64,000 bases of DNA. Source: Geminicoccaceae bacterium (GTDB lineage: Bacteria; Pseudomonadota; Alphaproteobacteria; Geminicoccales; Geminicoccaceae). The notes under the pieces are model-generated. The model worked only from the letters and a program-made list of their open reading frames with translations. It was not told the origin of the DNA and searched no databases. Positions 50,153-58,862 of the stretch are shown here, in pieces. Location: NCBI GenBank assembly GCA_025062095.1, contig JANXAZ010000007.1, forward strand, positions 46,204-110,203. Direction: 5' to 3'. Numbering within the stretch: the first letter of the stretch is position 1; the number at the start of each line of letters is the position of its first letter. A program made the position numbers and the translations under genes.

Positions 50153-50722
50153 GTGCCCAAGGTCATCGCGAGCTCGCTCAGGAAAGGCAACGCCGTCGAG
50201 ATCGACGGCAAGCTCTACATCGTGCTCACCGCGCAGAACATCCACCCCGGCAAAGGCACGCCCGTCACCCAACTCGAGCTCAGACGGATCAGCGACGGGG
50301 TCAAGGTCGCGGAGCGCTTCCGCACCACCGAGCTCGTCGAGCGCGCCTATCTCGACGAGCGCGAATACACCTATCTCTACGAGGACGCCGAGGGCTACCA
50401 CTTCCTCAACGCCGAGACCTACGAGCAGATCACGGTGCCCAAAGAGGTGATCGGCGAACAGGCGATCTATCTGACCGACGGCATGACGGTGACCATCGCC
50501 ACGCACGAGGGGGTGCCGGTCTCGGTGACCCTGCCCTCGCGGGTCGTGCTCGAGGTGGTGGAGACCGAGCCCGTGACCAAGGGTCAGACCGCGGCGGCGT
50601 CTTACAAGCCGGCGGTGCTCTCCAACGGGGTGCGCACGATGGTCCCGCCGCACGTCACGGTGGGAACCAAGATCGTGGTCTCCACCGAGGACGGCTCGTA
50701 CATCGAACGAGCCAAGGAATGA
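50153..50722 (+). CDS. efp: Translation elongation factor P
   Basis: A 189-residue EF-P that rescues ribosomes stalled at polyproline. The modification loop reads IHPGKGTP with Lys34 at the EpmA target position. KOW start [19 protein letters not shown] and C-terminal OB domain [20 protein letters not shown]. Start GTG 50153. Head-to-head with epmA across a 99-base gap, which supports the Lys34 modification route. Confidence 0.97.
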   Translation: MPKVIASSLRKGNAVEIDGKLYIVLTAQNIHPGKGTPVTQLELRRISDGVKVAERFRTTELVERAYLDEREYTYLYEDAEGYHFLNAETYEQITVPKEVIGEQAIYLTDGMTVTIATHEGVPVSVTLPSRVVLEVVETEPVTKGQTAAASYKPAVLSNGVRTMVPPHVTVGTKIVVSTEDGSYIERAKE

Positions 50723-50798
50723 CCGCGGCCCCGGAGGTGGACCGCCTCGGACGGCTCTGCTAACCGCGTTTCGATCGCGGCAGCGGGAGCGGCTTTCG

Positions 50799-52193
50799 GT
50801 GGCGGGCGAGCTCGTCTTCTACAACACGCTGACGCGCCGCAAGGAGCGCTTCGCGCCGGTCGATCCGCGGCGCGTGCGCATGTACGTCTGCGGGCCCACG
50901 GTCTACCAGCGCATCCACGTCGGAAACGCCCGCCCGCTCGTCGTCTTCGACGTGCTCTTTCGCTTGTTGCGCCGGGTCTTCGGGGAGGAGCACGTCGTCT
51001 ACGTGCGCAACATCACCGACATCGACGACAAGATCATCGAGCAAGCGAAGAAGAACGGCGAGCCGATCGAAGCGCTCACCGCGCGCACCACCCGCGACTT
51101 CCATCGCGACGCGGAGGCGCTCTCGTGCCTTCCGCCGACCCACGAGCCCAAGGCGACCGAGCACCTCGCCGAGATGATCGCGCTCGTCGAGGTCCTCCTC
51201 GCCAAGGGCCACGCCTATGAGGCCGACGGGCACGTGCTCTTCCACGTGCCCTCGATGCCGGCTTACGGGCGGCTTTCCGGGCGCGACCGGGAAGAGCAGA
51301 TCGCCGGGGCACGGGTGGAGGTCGCACCGTTCAAGAAGGACCCGGCGGATTTCGTCTTGTGGAAGCCCTCGAGCCCCGACCAGCCGGGATGGGAGAGTCC
51401 CTGGGGCCGGGGTCGGCCCGGCTGGCACATCGAATGCTCGGCGATGGCCGAGCGCTATCTGGGGCCTTTGCCTTTCGACATCCACGCGGGCGGGCAGGAT
51501 CTGATCTTCCCCCATCACGAGAACGAGATCGCGCAATCCTGCTGCGCCCGCGGCACCGAGCTCATGGCCCGCTTCTGGCTGCACAACGGCTTCGTGCAGA
51601 TGGCGGGGGAGAAGATGGCGAAATCGCTCGGCAACGTGGTGCGCGTGGCCGAGGTGCTCGAGCGCTATCCGGGCGAGGTCGTGCGCCTGTGGCTGCTTTC
51701 CGCGCATTACCGCCAGCCCCTCGAGTGCAGCGAAGCGGCGCTCTCGGAAGCGCGCGAGGCGCTCAGGCGCTGGTACCGGGTGCTCGCCGACGCCGGCATC
51801 GGAGCCGAGGATCCGGGCGAAAGCGAAGGGCGCGTGGCCGAGGCGCTTTCCGACGATCTCGCGACCCCGGCGGCGATCGCCGTTCTCCACGGCCTCGCCA
51901 CGGAGGCGAACAAGGCCCGATCGGCGGGCGAACGCGAAGCCCTCGCCCGGCTTCTCAAAGGAGAAGCCGGTCTTTTGGGTCTGTTGCACGCGGATCCGGT
52001 CGCCTGGCTCAGGCACGCGGCACCTGCGCGCGCGCTCTCCGACGAAACGATCGAACGGATGCTCGCTGAGCGGCGCGAAGCCCGCAAGAATCGGGACTTC
52101 GCGCGGGCAGATGCGATCCGGGCGGAGCTCGAGGCGGCCGGGATCGTGCTCAAGGACCGGCCCGACGGCCGCACCGACTGGGAGCGGCGATGA
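50799..52193 (+). CDS. cysS: Cysteinyl-tRNA synthetase
   Basis: A 464-residue class I synthetase that charges tRNA-Cys. CGPTVYQRIHVGNARP holds the zinc-ligand Cys31 and the HIGH-equivalent HVGN (40-43); KMAKSLGN is the KMSKS loop; HHENEIAQSCCA carries further zinc ligands. Start GTG 50799 with GGGAG about 10 bases upstream. The stop overlaps the cimA start (ATGA at 52190-52193). Confidence 0.97.
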   Translation: MAGELVFYNTLTRRKERFAPVDPRRVRMYVCGPTVYQRIHVGNARPLVVFDVLFRLLRRVFGEEHVVYVRNITDIDDKIIEQAKKNGEPIEALTARTTRDFHRDAEALSCLPPTHEPKATEHLAEMIALVEVLLAKGHAYEADGHVLFHVPSMPAYGRLSGRDREEQIAGARVEVAPFKKDPADFVLWKPSSPDQPGWESPWGRGRPGWHIECSAMAERYLGPLPFDIHAGGQDLIFPHHENEIAQSCCARGTELMARFWLHNGFVQMAGEKMAKSLGNVVRVAEVLERYPGEVVRLWLLSAHYRQPLECSEAALSEAREALRRWYRVLADAGIGAEDPGESEGRVAEALSDDLATPAAIAVLHGLATEANKARSAGEREALARLLKGEAGLLGLLHADPVAWLRHAAPARALSDETIERMLAERREARKNRDFARADAIRAELEAAGIVLKDRPDGRTDWERR

Positions 52194-53800
52194 GCGCGGA
52201 ACGCGTTTTCCTGTACGACACCACCCTCAGGGACGGCGCTCAGACCCAGGGCGTGCACTTCACCCTCGCCGACAAGCAGCGCATCGCGCTCCAGCTCGAT
52301 CGTCTGGGCGTGGATTGGATCGAAGGCGGCTGGCCCGGAGCCAATCCCGTCGACGACCGCTTCTTCGCCGAGCCGCCGCGGCTCGCGCGGGCGCGCCTGG
52401 CGGCCTTCGGCATGACCCGGCGGGCGGGCCGCAGCGCCGGCAACGATCCCGGTCTGGCCGCCGTGCTCGCCTCGGGTGCGCCGACGATCACGCTGGTCGG
52501 CAAATCCTCGGCGCGTCAGGTCGAAGGTGCCCTGGGTGCGACGCGCGAGGAGAATCTCGAGATGATCGGCGATTCGATCCGCGCGGCCTGCGCGCGCGCG
52601 TCCGAGGTGATGTTCGATGCCGAACACTTCTTCGACGGCTTCAAAGAAGACCCCGGCTACGCTCTGGCTTGTCTGGAAGCGGCGGCGGAAGCCGGGGCCC
52701 GCTGGCTCGTTTTGTGCGACACCAACGGGGGCACCCTGCCGCACGAGGTGACCCGGATCTGCGAGCGCGTCCTCGCCCGCTTCCCGGGCGATCGGTTGGG
52801 CATCCACGCCCACAACGACACCGGCAACGCGGTCGCCAACAGCCTCGCCGCCGTGCTCGCGGGCGTGCGTCAGGTGCAGGGCACCTTGAACGGGCTCGGG
52901 GAGCGCTGCGGGAACGCCGATCTCGTCACGCTCCTTCCCACCCTCGTCCTCAAGCTCGGCTTCGCGACGGGGGTCGCGCCGCGAGCGCTCGAGGGTCTGA
53001 CCCAGCTTTCGCGGACCTTCGACGAGTCCCTCAACCGGACCCCCGATCGCCATCGGCCCTACGTGGGGGCCGCCGCCTTCGCCCACAAAGCCGGTCTGCA
53101 CGCTTCCGCCGTGCTGCGCGATCCGAGCTTTTACGAGCACATCGATCCCGCGCGGGTCGGCAACACGCGCGACATCCTGGTTTCCGATCAAGCCGGGCGG
53201 GCCAATCTCCTCGCGCGGCTCAAGGCCATGGGGCTCGAGCCCACGAGCGAGCAGCTCGCCCGCCTCTTGAGCGAGCTCAAGGCGCGCGAGGCGCAGGGCT
53301 TCGCCTACGAGGACGCTTCCGCCTCCTTCGAGCTGCTCGCGCGCCGGACGCTCGATCGTGTGCCGGACTACTTCGAGCTCCTCTCCTTCCGGGTGATCGA
53401 CGAACGGCGGCGCAACGCCAAGGGCGAGCTCGTCACGCTCGCCGAGGCCACGACCAAGGTGCGGATCGGCGATCGCCGCTTCTTCACCGTGGCCGAGGGC
53501 AACGGCCCGGTGAACGCGCTCGACGTGGCGCTCAGGCAAGCCCTCGCTCCGGCCTATCCCTCGCTCGAGCACATGCGGCTCGTGGATTATCGGGTGCGCA
53601 TCCTCGCGCCGGAACGGGGGACGGCGGCGGTCACCCGGGTGTTGATCGAAAGCGCCGACGACGAGGGGCGGGTGTGGGAAACGGTCGGCGTGTCCGGCAA
53701 CATCATCGACGCCTCCTTCATGGCGCTGCACGACGCCATCACCTGGAAGCTCCTCGTCGACGGCGTTCACCCGCCGACTCGGAGCGAACATCTGCCGTGA
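52190..53800 (+). CDS. cimA: (R)-citramalate synthase
   Basis: A 536-residue DRE-TIM metallolyase that condenses pyruvate and acetyl-CoA into citramalate for isoleucine synthesis. It begins with the catalytic block YDTTLRDGAQTQGVHFTLAD; WIEGGWPGANP, LCDTNGG and GIHAHNDTGNAVANSLA follow; the C-terminal LeuA regulatory domain (about 395-536) includes EGNGPVNALD. The WIEGGWPGANP form and length fit CimA rather than 2-isopropylmalate or homocitrate synthase. Coupled to cysS and to the next gene. Confidence 0.92.
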   Translation: MSAERVFLYDTTLRDGAQTQGVHFTLADKQRIALQLDRLGVDWIEGGWPGANPVDDRFFAEPPRLARARLAAFGMTRRAGRSAGNDPGLAAVLASGAPTITLVGKSSARQVEGALGATREENLEMIGDSIRAACARASEVMFDAEHFFDGFKEDPGYALACLEAAAEAGARWLVLCDTNGGTLPHEVTRICERVLARFPGDRLGIHAHNDTGNAVANSLAAVLAGVRQVQGTLNGLGERCGNADLVTLLPTLVLKLGFATGVAPRALEGLTQLSRTFDESLNRTPDRHRPYVGAAAFAHKAGLHASAVLRDPSFYEHIDPARVGNTRDILVSDQAGRANLLARLKAMGLEPTSEQLARLLSELKAREAQGFAYEDASASFELLARRTLDRVPDYFELLSFRVIDERRRNAKGELVTLAEATTKVRIGDRRFFTVAEGNGPVNALDVALRQALAPAYPSLEHMRLVDYRVRILAPERGTAAVTRVLIESADDEGRVWETVGVSGNIIDASFMALHDAITWKLLVDGVHPPTRSEHLP

Positions 53801-54552
53801 GCGTCGACGAGGACCAGCCCGTTTTCGTCCTGGTTCGGCCGCAGCTCGGGGAGAACGTGGGCGCGGCGGCACGCGCCATGCGCAACTTCGGCCTCACCCG
53901 TCTGCGTCTGGTCGCTCCCGAATGCGGCTGGCCCAACGCCAAGGCCGTGGTCGCCGCCTCGGGGGCGCACGACGTCCTGGGGCGGACCGAGGTGTTCGCC
54001 AGGCTCGCGGACGCGATCGGCGATCGCGAATATCTGTTCGCGACCACCGCGCGCCCGCGCGATCTCTCCATCCCGGTGCTCACGCCCGAAGCCGCGGCGC
54101 AGGAGATGCGCCGGCTCGCCCGAGCGGGAAGGCGGGTGGGAGTGCTCTTCGGCCCCGAGCGCACCGGGCTCGAGAACGAAGAGCTGCTCGTGGCGCAAGC
54201 GCTCGTGACCATCCCGACGGCTCCCGACTTCGCCTCCTTGAACCTCGCGCAGGCGGTTCTCGTGGCGGCTTACGCGTGGTTCCGCGCGCGCGACGACACC
54301 CCGCCCCGGGTCGATCCCGCCGAGGCCGAGCCGCCCGCCACGCGCGCGGAGCTCACCGGCCTGGTCGAGCAGCTCCTCGCCGACCTCGACGCGGTCGATT
54401 TCTTCAAGAGCCCGGATCGGCGGGCGAGCCTCGCCCCGGTCATCGCCGTGTCGCTGACCCGCCGCGGCCTCACCCGCAGCGAGGTCCATCTCTGGCGGGG
54501 TATCCTCAAAGAACTGGCGCGCGGCCGACAGCGAGGGAAAGCCGCGGATTGA
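53797..54552 (+). CDS. tRNA/rRNA 2'-O-methyltransferase, TrmJ-like SPOUT family
   Basis: A 251-residue SPOUT methyltransferase, likely modifying position 32 of tRNAs. Seen: [20 protein letters not shown] (motif 1), the [19 protein letters not shown] block (motif 2) and [16 protein letters not shown] (motif 3 of the knot), then a helical C-terminal extension with [14 protein letters not shown] as in TrmJ. Start GTG 53797 overlaps the cimA stop as GTGA. The end of the gene contains the rpsD -35 box. Confidence 0.92.
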   Translation: MSVDEDQPVFVLVRPQLGENVGAAARAMRNFGLTRLRLVAPECGWPNAKAVVAASGAHDVLGRTEVFARLADAIGDREYLFATTARPRDLSIPVLTPEAAAQEMRRLARAGRRVGVLFGPERTGLENEELLVAQALVTIPTAPDFASLNLAQAVLVAAYAWFRARDDTPPRVDPAEAEPPATRAELTGLVEQLLADLDAVDFFKSPDRRASLAPVIAVSLTRRGLTRSEVHLWRGILKELARGRQRGKAAD

Positions 54553-54576
54553 CAGGAACGCGCGAACGGCTAGAAA
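54549..54576 (+). promoter_or_regulatory. Candidate promoter of rpsD
   Basis: A perfect TTGACA (54549-54554) overlaps the stop of the TrmJ-like gene; a 16-base spacer leads to TAGAAA (54571-54576). A start near 54583 gives a leader of about 60 bases. Confidence 0.68.
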
Positions 54577-54643
54577 CGGAGCGCCCGAGCGATCGTTCGG
54601 CGATCGCAGGGGTTTTCGCGTCTTTACCGACGAACGAGGGCCG

Positions 54644-55255
54644 ATGAAGCGCGTTTCCGCCAAGACCAAGATCTGCCGCCGGCTCGGCGTCAACCTCTGG
54701 GGTCGGCGCAAGGACCCGCTCGCGCGCAAGAATTACGGGCCGGGTCAGCACGGTCAGAAGCGGCGCAAGCTCTCGGGTTACGCGCTCCAGCTCGCGGCCA
54801 AGCAGAAGCTCAAAGGCTATTACGGCGACGTGGGCGAACGGCAGTTCCGCCGCTTCTACGAGATGGCGGAGCGGATGCGCGGCGATACGGCCGAGAACCT
54901 CGTCGGCCTGCTCGAGCGGCGGCTCGACATCGTGTGCTATCGATTGAACTTCGTGCCGACCGTCTTCGCCGCGCGTCAGCTCGTCAACCACGGGCACGTC
55001 AAGGTCAACGGCAAGCGCGTCAACATCCCGAGCTATCTCGTCAAGGAAGGCGACGTCATCGAACTCACCGAGCGCGCCAAGACCATTCCCATGGTCATCG
55101 AGACTCAGCAGAACCCGGAACGGGAAGTGCCGGATTATCTGCAGCTCGATGCCAAGAACCTCAAGGGCACTTTCTTGCGCGTGCCGAAGTTCGCCGACGT
55201 GCCCTATCCGGTGCAAATGGAGCCCAATCTCGTCGTCGAGTTCTACTCGCGCTGA
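54644..55255 (+). CDS. rpsD: 30S ribosomal protein S4
   Basis: A 203-residue S4, a primary assembly protein. [40 protein letters not shown] and the S4 domain [20 protein letters not shown], then [20 protein letters not shown]. Zn-free form (only one N-terminal Cys). It stands alone here, outside the alpha operon, with its own promoter, as in many alphaproteobacteria. Confidence 0.98.
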   Translation: MKRVSAKTKICRRLGVNLWGRRKDPLARKNYGPGQHGQKRRKLSGYALQLAAKQKLKGYYGDVGERQFRRFYEMAERMRGDTAENLVGLLERRLDIVCYRLNFVPTVFAARQLVNHGHVKVNGKRVNIPSYLVKEGDVIELTERAKTIPMVIETQQNPEREVPDYLQLDAKNLKGTFLRVPKFADVPYPVQMEPNLVVEFYSR

Positions 55256-55289
55256 CCCGAGCCGACGACGCGCGGGAGATTTCGCGCGC

Positions 55290-55306
55290 GGCCTCTTGAC
55301 GAGGCC
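55290..55306 (+). terminator. Hairpin after rpsD
   Basis: GGCCTC (55290-55295)/GAGGCC (55301-55306) with a TTGAC loop, 34 bases after the rpsD stop. A second dyad (CGCGCG repeats, 55269-55290) precedes it. No T-run, so termination is only a guess. Confidence 0.35.
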
Positions 55307-55359
55307 GTGACGCGTCCGACCTCGGTGAACGAGCGAGCGCGCGGATCCGGGATCGAGGG

Positions 55360-56304
55360 ATGGACGCGTTTCTTCTCGCGCACGAGCCGATCCTGCGGCT
55401 CGGGAGCTTTTTCGTCGTGCTCCTGGCGATGGCGGCGGCCGAGGTCGTCTCGCCGCGGCGCCGACGAGAAATTCCGCGCCTGTTGCGTTGGGCCAACAAT
55501 CTCGCCCTCGTCGCCTTGGACACCGCGATCCTGCGATTGGGCCTGCCCGTCCTCGCGGTGGGGGCGGCGCTGTGGGCGGAATCTGCGCGCGCGGGACTGT
55601 TTCACCTGCTCGATCCGCCGCGGTGGCTCGCGATCGCGGCGACGGTGGTGGTGCTCGATCTCCTCGTTTACGCCCAGCACCGGCTCTTCCACGCCGTGCC
55701 CGTCTTGTGGCGAGTGCATCGGGTGCACCACGCCGATCTCGAGTTCGACGTGACCACGGGTGTCCGCTTCCACCCCATCGAGATTTTGCTCTCGATGCTG
55801 CTCAAAACGGCGGCCGTGGTCGCCCTCGGCGCCCCGCCCGAAGCCGTGGTCCTGTTCGAGATCGTCTTGAACGCGATGGCGCTCTTCACGCACAGCAACG
55901 TGAAGTTACCCGAGCGGGTCGAGGCGCTCCTGCGTCTGGTCGTCGTCACTCCCGACATGCACCGGGTGCACCATTCGGTCCGTCCGATCGAGACCGACAG
56001 CAACTTCGGCTTCAATCTTTCGTTGTGGGACCGGCTCTTCGGGACCTATCGACCGGCGCCCTTCGGCGGTCACGAGGGGATGATCATCGGCATCGAGCTC
56101 TTCCGCGAGCCGCGCGAGCTGTGGCTCGACCGCATGCTCACCCAGCCCTTCCGCGGGGCGGCGTCGGGCCGCGGGCGGCGGATCGAGCGGGGCGAGGCGG
56201 ACGAGCGCGCGATCGAGCGCGCCGACGAGGCAGCTCGCGTTGCCGCCCGCGAACTCGTCGACGAGGGGCCGCCCGGCGCCCGTCCGCGCGAGCAGACGCC
56301 TTAA
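55360..56304 (+). CDS. Sterol desaturase / fatty acid hydroxylase superfamily protein
   Basis: A 314-residue membrane di-iron enzyme. Four to five hydrophobic segments; the three histidine clusters are HRLFH (about 107-111), HRVHH (120-124) and HRVHHS (204-209), with GVRFHPIE and HSNV between. Family members hydroxylate or desaturate lipids; the substrate here is unknown. The normal end of the family lies near residue 270; the remaining 45 residues are Arg/Glu-rich and run antisense inside the next gene. Confidence 0.9.
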   Translation: MDAFLLAHEPILRLGSFFVVLLAMAAAEVVSPRRRREIPRLLRWANNLALVALDTAILRLGLPVLAVGAALWAESARAGLFHLLDPPRWLAIAATVVVLDLLVYAQHRLFHAVPVLWRVHRVHHADLEFDVTTGVRFHPIEILLSMLLKTAAVVALGAPPEAVVLFEIVLNAMALFTHSNVKLPERVEALLRLVVVTPDMHRVHHSVRPIETDSNFGFNLSLWDRLFGTYRPAPFGGHEGMIIGIELFREPRELWLDRMLTQPFRGAASGRGRRIERGEADERAIERADEAARVAARELVDEGPPGARPREQTP

Positions 56305-57408
56305 CCGGACGGCCTCGGGACGATCGGGAAAGCGGGCGAGATAGAGCTCGGCCCAGGCCATGTAATGGCGACCGTGGCCGCGCCGCGCGAGGAACGACAG
56401 ATCCTGCCGGCGCCAGTCCGCGGAAGGGCCGGGATTGCGGTTCGCGGCGGCGTAAGGGAGGACCCGGCCGGGATCTTCGATCGCGTCGAGGAGGAAGCGC
56501 ACGGCGCGATGCAGGCTCTTGCCCTCGACCTCGAGGTTCCAGAGATCGTGGCCCTGGCGTGCCGCGAGTTCGGCGATCACCGCGAGCGAGGAGATCGCTT
56601 GGCGCTGATACCACAGGGCGCGCGCCCCGCGCGCCGTCTCCAGGGGCAGGCTGCCGTCGGGGCGCATCTCGGCGAGCGCCCGGCGGAAGGTGGCGACTCC
56701 GAGCGCGAAGGCGTCTTCGTCCCCGGAGAGCGCTCCCCAGGCCATGACCGCGCTCGCCGCGAGATAGGCGTGGTTGTTGCGCGCGCTCGTCTCTTCCGGC
56801 CGCTGACGCTGCAGCCGCTCGCGGGCACGGCCCGCCAGACGCGCGAGCCACGCCTCGATGCGCGCGCGCGCCCCGGCGTCGACTTCCGGGGCGTCGCGCA
56901 CGAGCGCCCAGCCCACGATCGCGGGCAACAGGAAACGGTTGACCGCGTAGTGCCCGGCGGCATCGGTCGGCGGCGGAGCGAACAGGGCGTTCGCGCGCGC
57001 CCATCGGTCGAGGAACTCGACGAGCGCCGTCCGGGCGGTCGCGTCTGCGCCCCCGAAGCCGGCGGCGGCGGCGCGCATGACGAACCAGGCCACGGGATTG
57101 AGCCGCGTGTCGGTAGCGTGGCCGTCGCGCGGGCTCAACGCGCCCGGAACCGGCCAGTTGCGGCTGCGCAGATCCTCGGCGGCGCAGAGGCCTTCCGCAC
57201 CCGCCGCGACGATCGCTTCTCGTCGCGCGGGCGGATCGACGAGCACGATCCCCGGTCGCCGGACGAGCCCGCCAGAGGCGAGCGGATCGGTGGCGCGCGG
57301 GGCTTCGCGCTCGCCACAGGCGCCGAGCAGCGAAACGGCCAGCAACGCCGCCGCTCGCGGATCCGCGCGCCTGGACAGACGCCGCGAGAAGGCTAGCTTG
57401 TTTCCCAT
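55906..57408 (-). CDS. Alginate-lyase-like (PL5-type) predicted lipoprotein
   Basis: A 500-residue frame from ATG 57408. It has a lipoprotein signal with lipobox LGAC (Cys31). The helical core (about residues 60-365) includes FLDRWARANALF, NRFLLPAIVGWALVRD, the family mark ARNNHAYLAASAVMAWGAL and GSLPLETARGARALWYQRQA, as in alginate lyases. Substrate beyond uronic polymers cannot be named. The last 132 residues are fully antisense to the desaturase catalytic region and are probably not a domain. No alginate synthesis genes are nearby. Confidence 0.7.
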   Translation of the reverse strand: MGNKLAFSRRLSRRADPRAAALLAVSLLGACGEREAPRATDPLASGGLVRRPGIVLVDPPARREAIVAAGAEGLCAAEDLRSRNWPVPGALSPRDGHATDTRLNPVAWFVMRAAAAGFGGADATARTALVEFLDRWARANALFAPPPTDAAGHYAVNRFLLPAIVGWALVRDAPEVDAGARARIEAWLARLAGRARERLQRQRPEETSARNNHAYLAASAVMAWGALSGDEDAFALGVATFRRALAEMRPDGSLPLETARGARALWYQRQAISSLAVIAELAARQGHDLWNLEVEGKSLHRAVRFLLDAIEDPGRVLPYAAANRNPGPSADWRRQDLSFLARRGHGRHYMAWAELYLARFPDRPEAVRLRRLLARTGAGRPLVDEFAGGNASCLVGALDRALVRLAPLDPPPAARRRPAEGLGEHAVEPQLARLAEELDADDHPLVTAEGRRSIGPEEPVPQRKIEAEVAVGLDRTDRMVHPVHVGSDDDQTQERLDPLG

Positions 57409-58252
57409 GAGCCGCACCGATCCGCGCCCGCGTCGCTTCTCCTTCCTGCGGGCCACGGGATTAGGGCTCGCGCTTTGCGCGCTCGTCCAGGGGGTGGGCG
57501 GCCGGGCGTGGAGCGCCGAGGTCCCGATCGACGTCCGCTACGCGATCGAGGTCGCGGGCGTGCCCGTGGCCGAGGCCGCGCTGACCGTTTCGCCGATAGA
57601 AGGCGGTCTCGCGAGCCGTCTCGTCGTGCAGTCGGTCGGCCTCGCCGCCGCCTGGTCGGGCGCGCGCAGCGAGCTCAGGGCGCTCATCCAGCGCGCCGGC
57701 GAAGGAGGGGTCCTGCCCCGATCGTTCGAGGCCTCGCACGTCAAACGGGATCGCGCGCGCAAGGTGCGGATCCGCTACGATCGTGCGGGCGCCGTGGTCG
57801 AAGCCAAGGTCGCGAGCCGGGGCCGCGAAAGGGCTTCCGAGGTTCCCGAAGATCTCCGGCGCGGCACGGTCGATCCGCTCACCGCCTTCGAGCGGTTGCG
57901 CGCTTGGCTCGCGGAAGCGGTGGCGGGCCGCGCTCCGCCCGAGACCACGGTCGCGATCTTCGACGGCCGCAAGCGGCTCGACCTCGAGGTGCGCTATCTG
58001 GGCCGTATCGCGAACGCGGACGGTCGCGTGGAAGGCTTCGAGCTGTCCGCCCGATTGATCGGCCGCTTCGGCTTCGAGCCCGAAGACGGGGTCGTCGAAC
58101 TGCCGAGCGGCGATCGGCCGAGCCCGTTGCGCGTTCTCGTCGAGCCGAGCGACTCGCTTCTGCCCGTGCGGATCGAAGTCCCGGATCGACCCGCGAGTCC
58201 CGTGATCACGCTCCGGCGCGACTGCCGCGTGCAGCGCTGCCCGCCCGCGTGA
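57407..58252 (+). CDS. DUF3108 domain protein, exported
   Basis: A 281-residue protein with a Sec signal (about residues 1-37, arginine-rich start, hydrophobic GLGLALCALVQGVGG, cleavage near AWSA). The mature part starts VPIDVRYAIEVAGVPVAEAA, as in DUF3108 proteins, beta-rich periplasmic proteins of unknown role; FDGRKRLDLEVRYLG is another family-like stretch. Its ATG shares CATG with the divergent lyase start. A possible box pair CTGGAC (57371-57376), 16 bases, CTAGCT (57393-57398) would make a nearly leaderless transcript. Confidence 0.85.
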   Translation: MSRTDPRPRRFSFLRATGLGLALCALVQGVGGRAWSAEVPIDVRYAIEVAGVPVAEAALTVSPIEGGLASRLVVQSVGLAAAWSGARSELRALIQRAGEGGVLPRSFEASHVKRDRARKVRIRYDRAGAVVEAKVASRGRERASEVPEDLRRGTVDPLTAFERLRAWLAEAVAGRAPPETTVAIFDGRKRLDLEVRYLGRIANADGRVEGFELSARLIGRFGFEPEDGVVELPSGDRPSPLRVLVEPSDSLLPVRIEVPDRPASPVITLRRDCRVQRCPPA

Positions 58253-58258
58253 GGTGGC

Positions 58259-58591
58259 TCAGCTCGCGAAGGCGATACCCTTCTCGGCGAAGAGCTGCGC
58301 GAGCTCGCCGCTTTGCGCCATCTCGGTCACGATGTCGCAGCCGCCGACGAGCTCGCCTTTCACGTAGAGCTGCGGGAAGGTCGGCCAGTTGGCGAATTCC
58401 TTGAGACCCTGGCGCAGCTCGGGGTCGTCGAGAACGTTGTAGGCCTGGAACTTCACCCCCATGTCGGTGAGGATCTGGACGACGCGGGCGGAAAAGCCGC
58501 ACATGGGGAAGACCGGCGTCCCCTTCATGTAGAGGACGACGTCGTCGGCCGCGAGTTGCTCGCGGATTCGGTCGAAGACGGGCTGGCTCAT
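58259..58591 (-). CDS. grxD: Monothiol glutaredoxin, CGFS type (Grx4)
   Basis: A 110-residue monothiol glutaredoxin that carries [2Fe-2S] clusters with glutathione. Active site [15 protein letters not shown] with Cys31 in CGFS, plus [23 protein letters not shown] 58591 has GGAG 8 bases upstream and is preferred to the in-frame TTG 12 bases earlier. It lies 22 bases after bolA, its usual binding partner. Confidence 0.97.
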   Translation of the reverse strand: MSQPVFDRIREQLAADDVVLYMKGTPVFPMCGFSARVVQILTDMGVKFQAYNVLDDPELRQGLKEFANWPTFPQLYVKGELVGGCDIVTEMAQSGELAQLFAEKGIAFAS

Positions 58592-58613
58592 CTCGCTCTC
58601 CAAGCCGCCGGGA

Positions 58614-58847
58614 TCAGCTCGGCACGCGCGTCTCGAGGGCGAGAGCGTGGAGTTGACTCCCCATCTTCTCGCCGAGCGCGCGATAGACCAGCTGGTGCTG
58701 TTGCAGCCGGGTCTTGCCGCGGAAGGCCTCGCTCGTCACGATCGCGCGATAGTGATCGCCGTCACCGGCGAGATCCTGGATCTCGACCCGCGCATCGGGC
58801 AGCGCGGCCTTGATGAGCCGCTCGATCTCGGCAACCGACATCGGCAT
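58614..58847 (-). CDS. bolA: BolA family protein
   Basis: A 77-residue BolA-like protein that pairs with CGFS glutaredoxins in iron-sulfur trafficking. Seen: [40 protein letters not shown] with the conserved His, and [20 protein letters not shown]. Starts possible at 58859 (GTG), 58847 or 58841 (ATG); 58847 is best spaced from GGAG. It sits between purL and grxD, the common alphaproteobacterial order. Confidence 0.93.
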   Translation of the reverse strand: MPMSVAEIERLIKAALPDARVEIQDLAGDGDHYRAIVTSEAFRGKTRLQQHQLVYRALGEKMGSQLHALALETRVPS

Positions 58848-58862
58848 CGCGCACGCCACTCC

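Noticed and set aside
50054..50653. N-terminal extension of EpmA
   Set aside because: It lies antisense to efp and has no synthetase homology.
52111..53796. Long plus-strand frame across cysS/cimA in the frame of the TrmJ-like gene
   Set aside because: It is out of frame with the clear cimA coding sequence; only the part after GTG 53797 shows homology.
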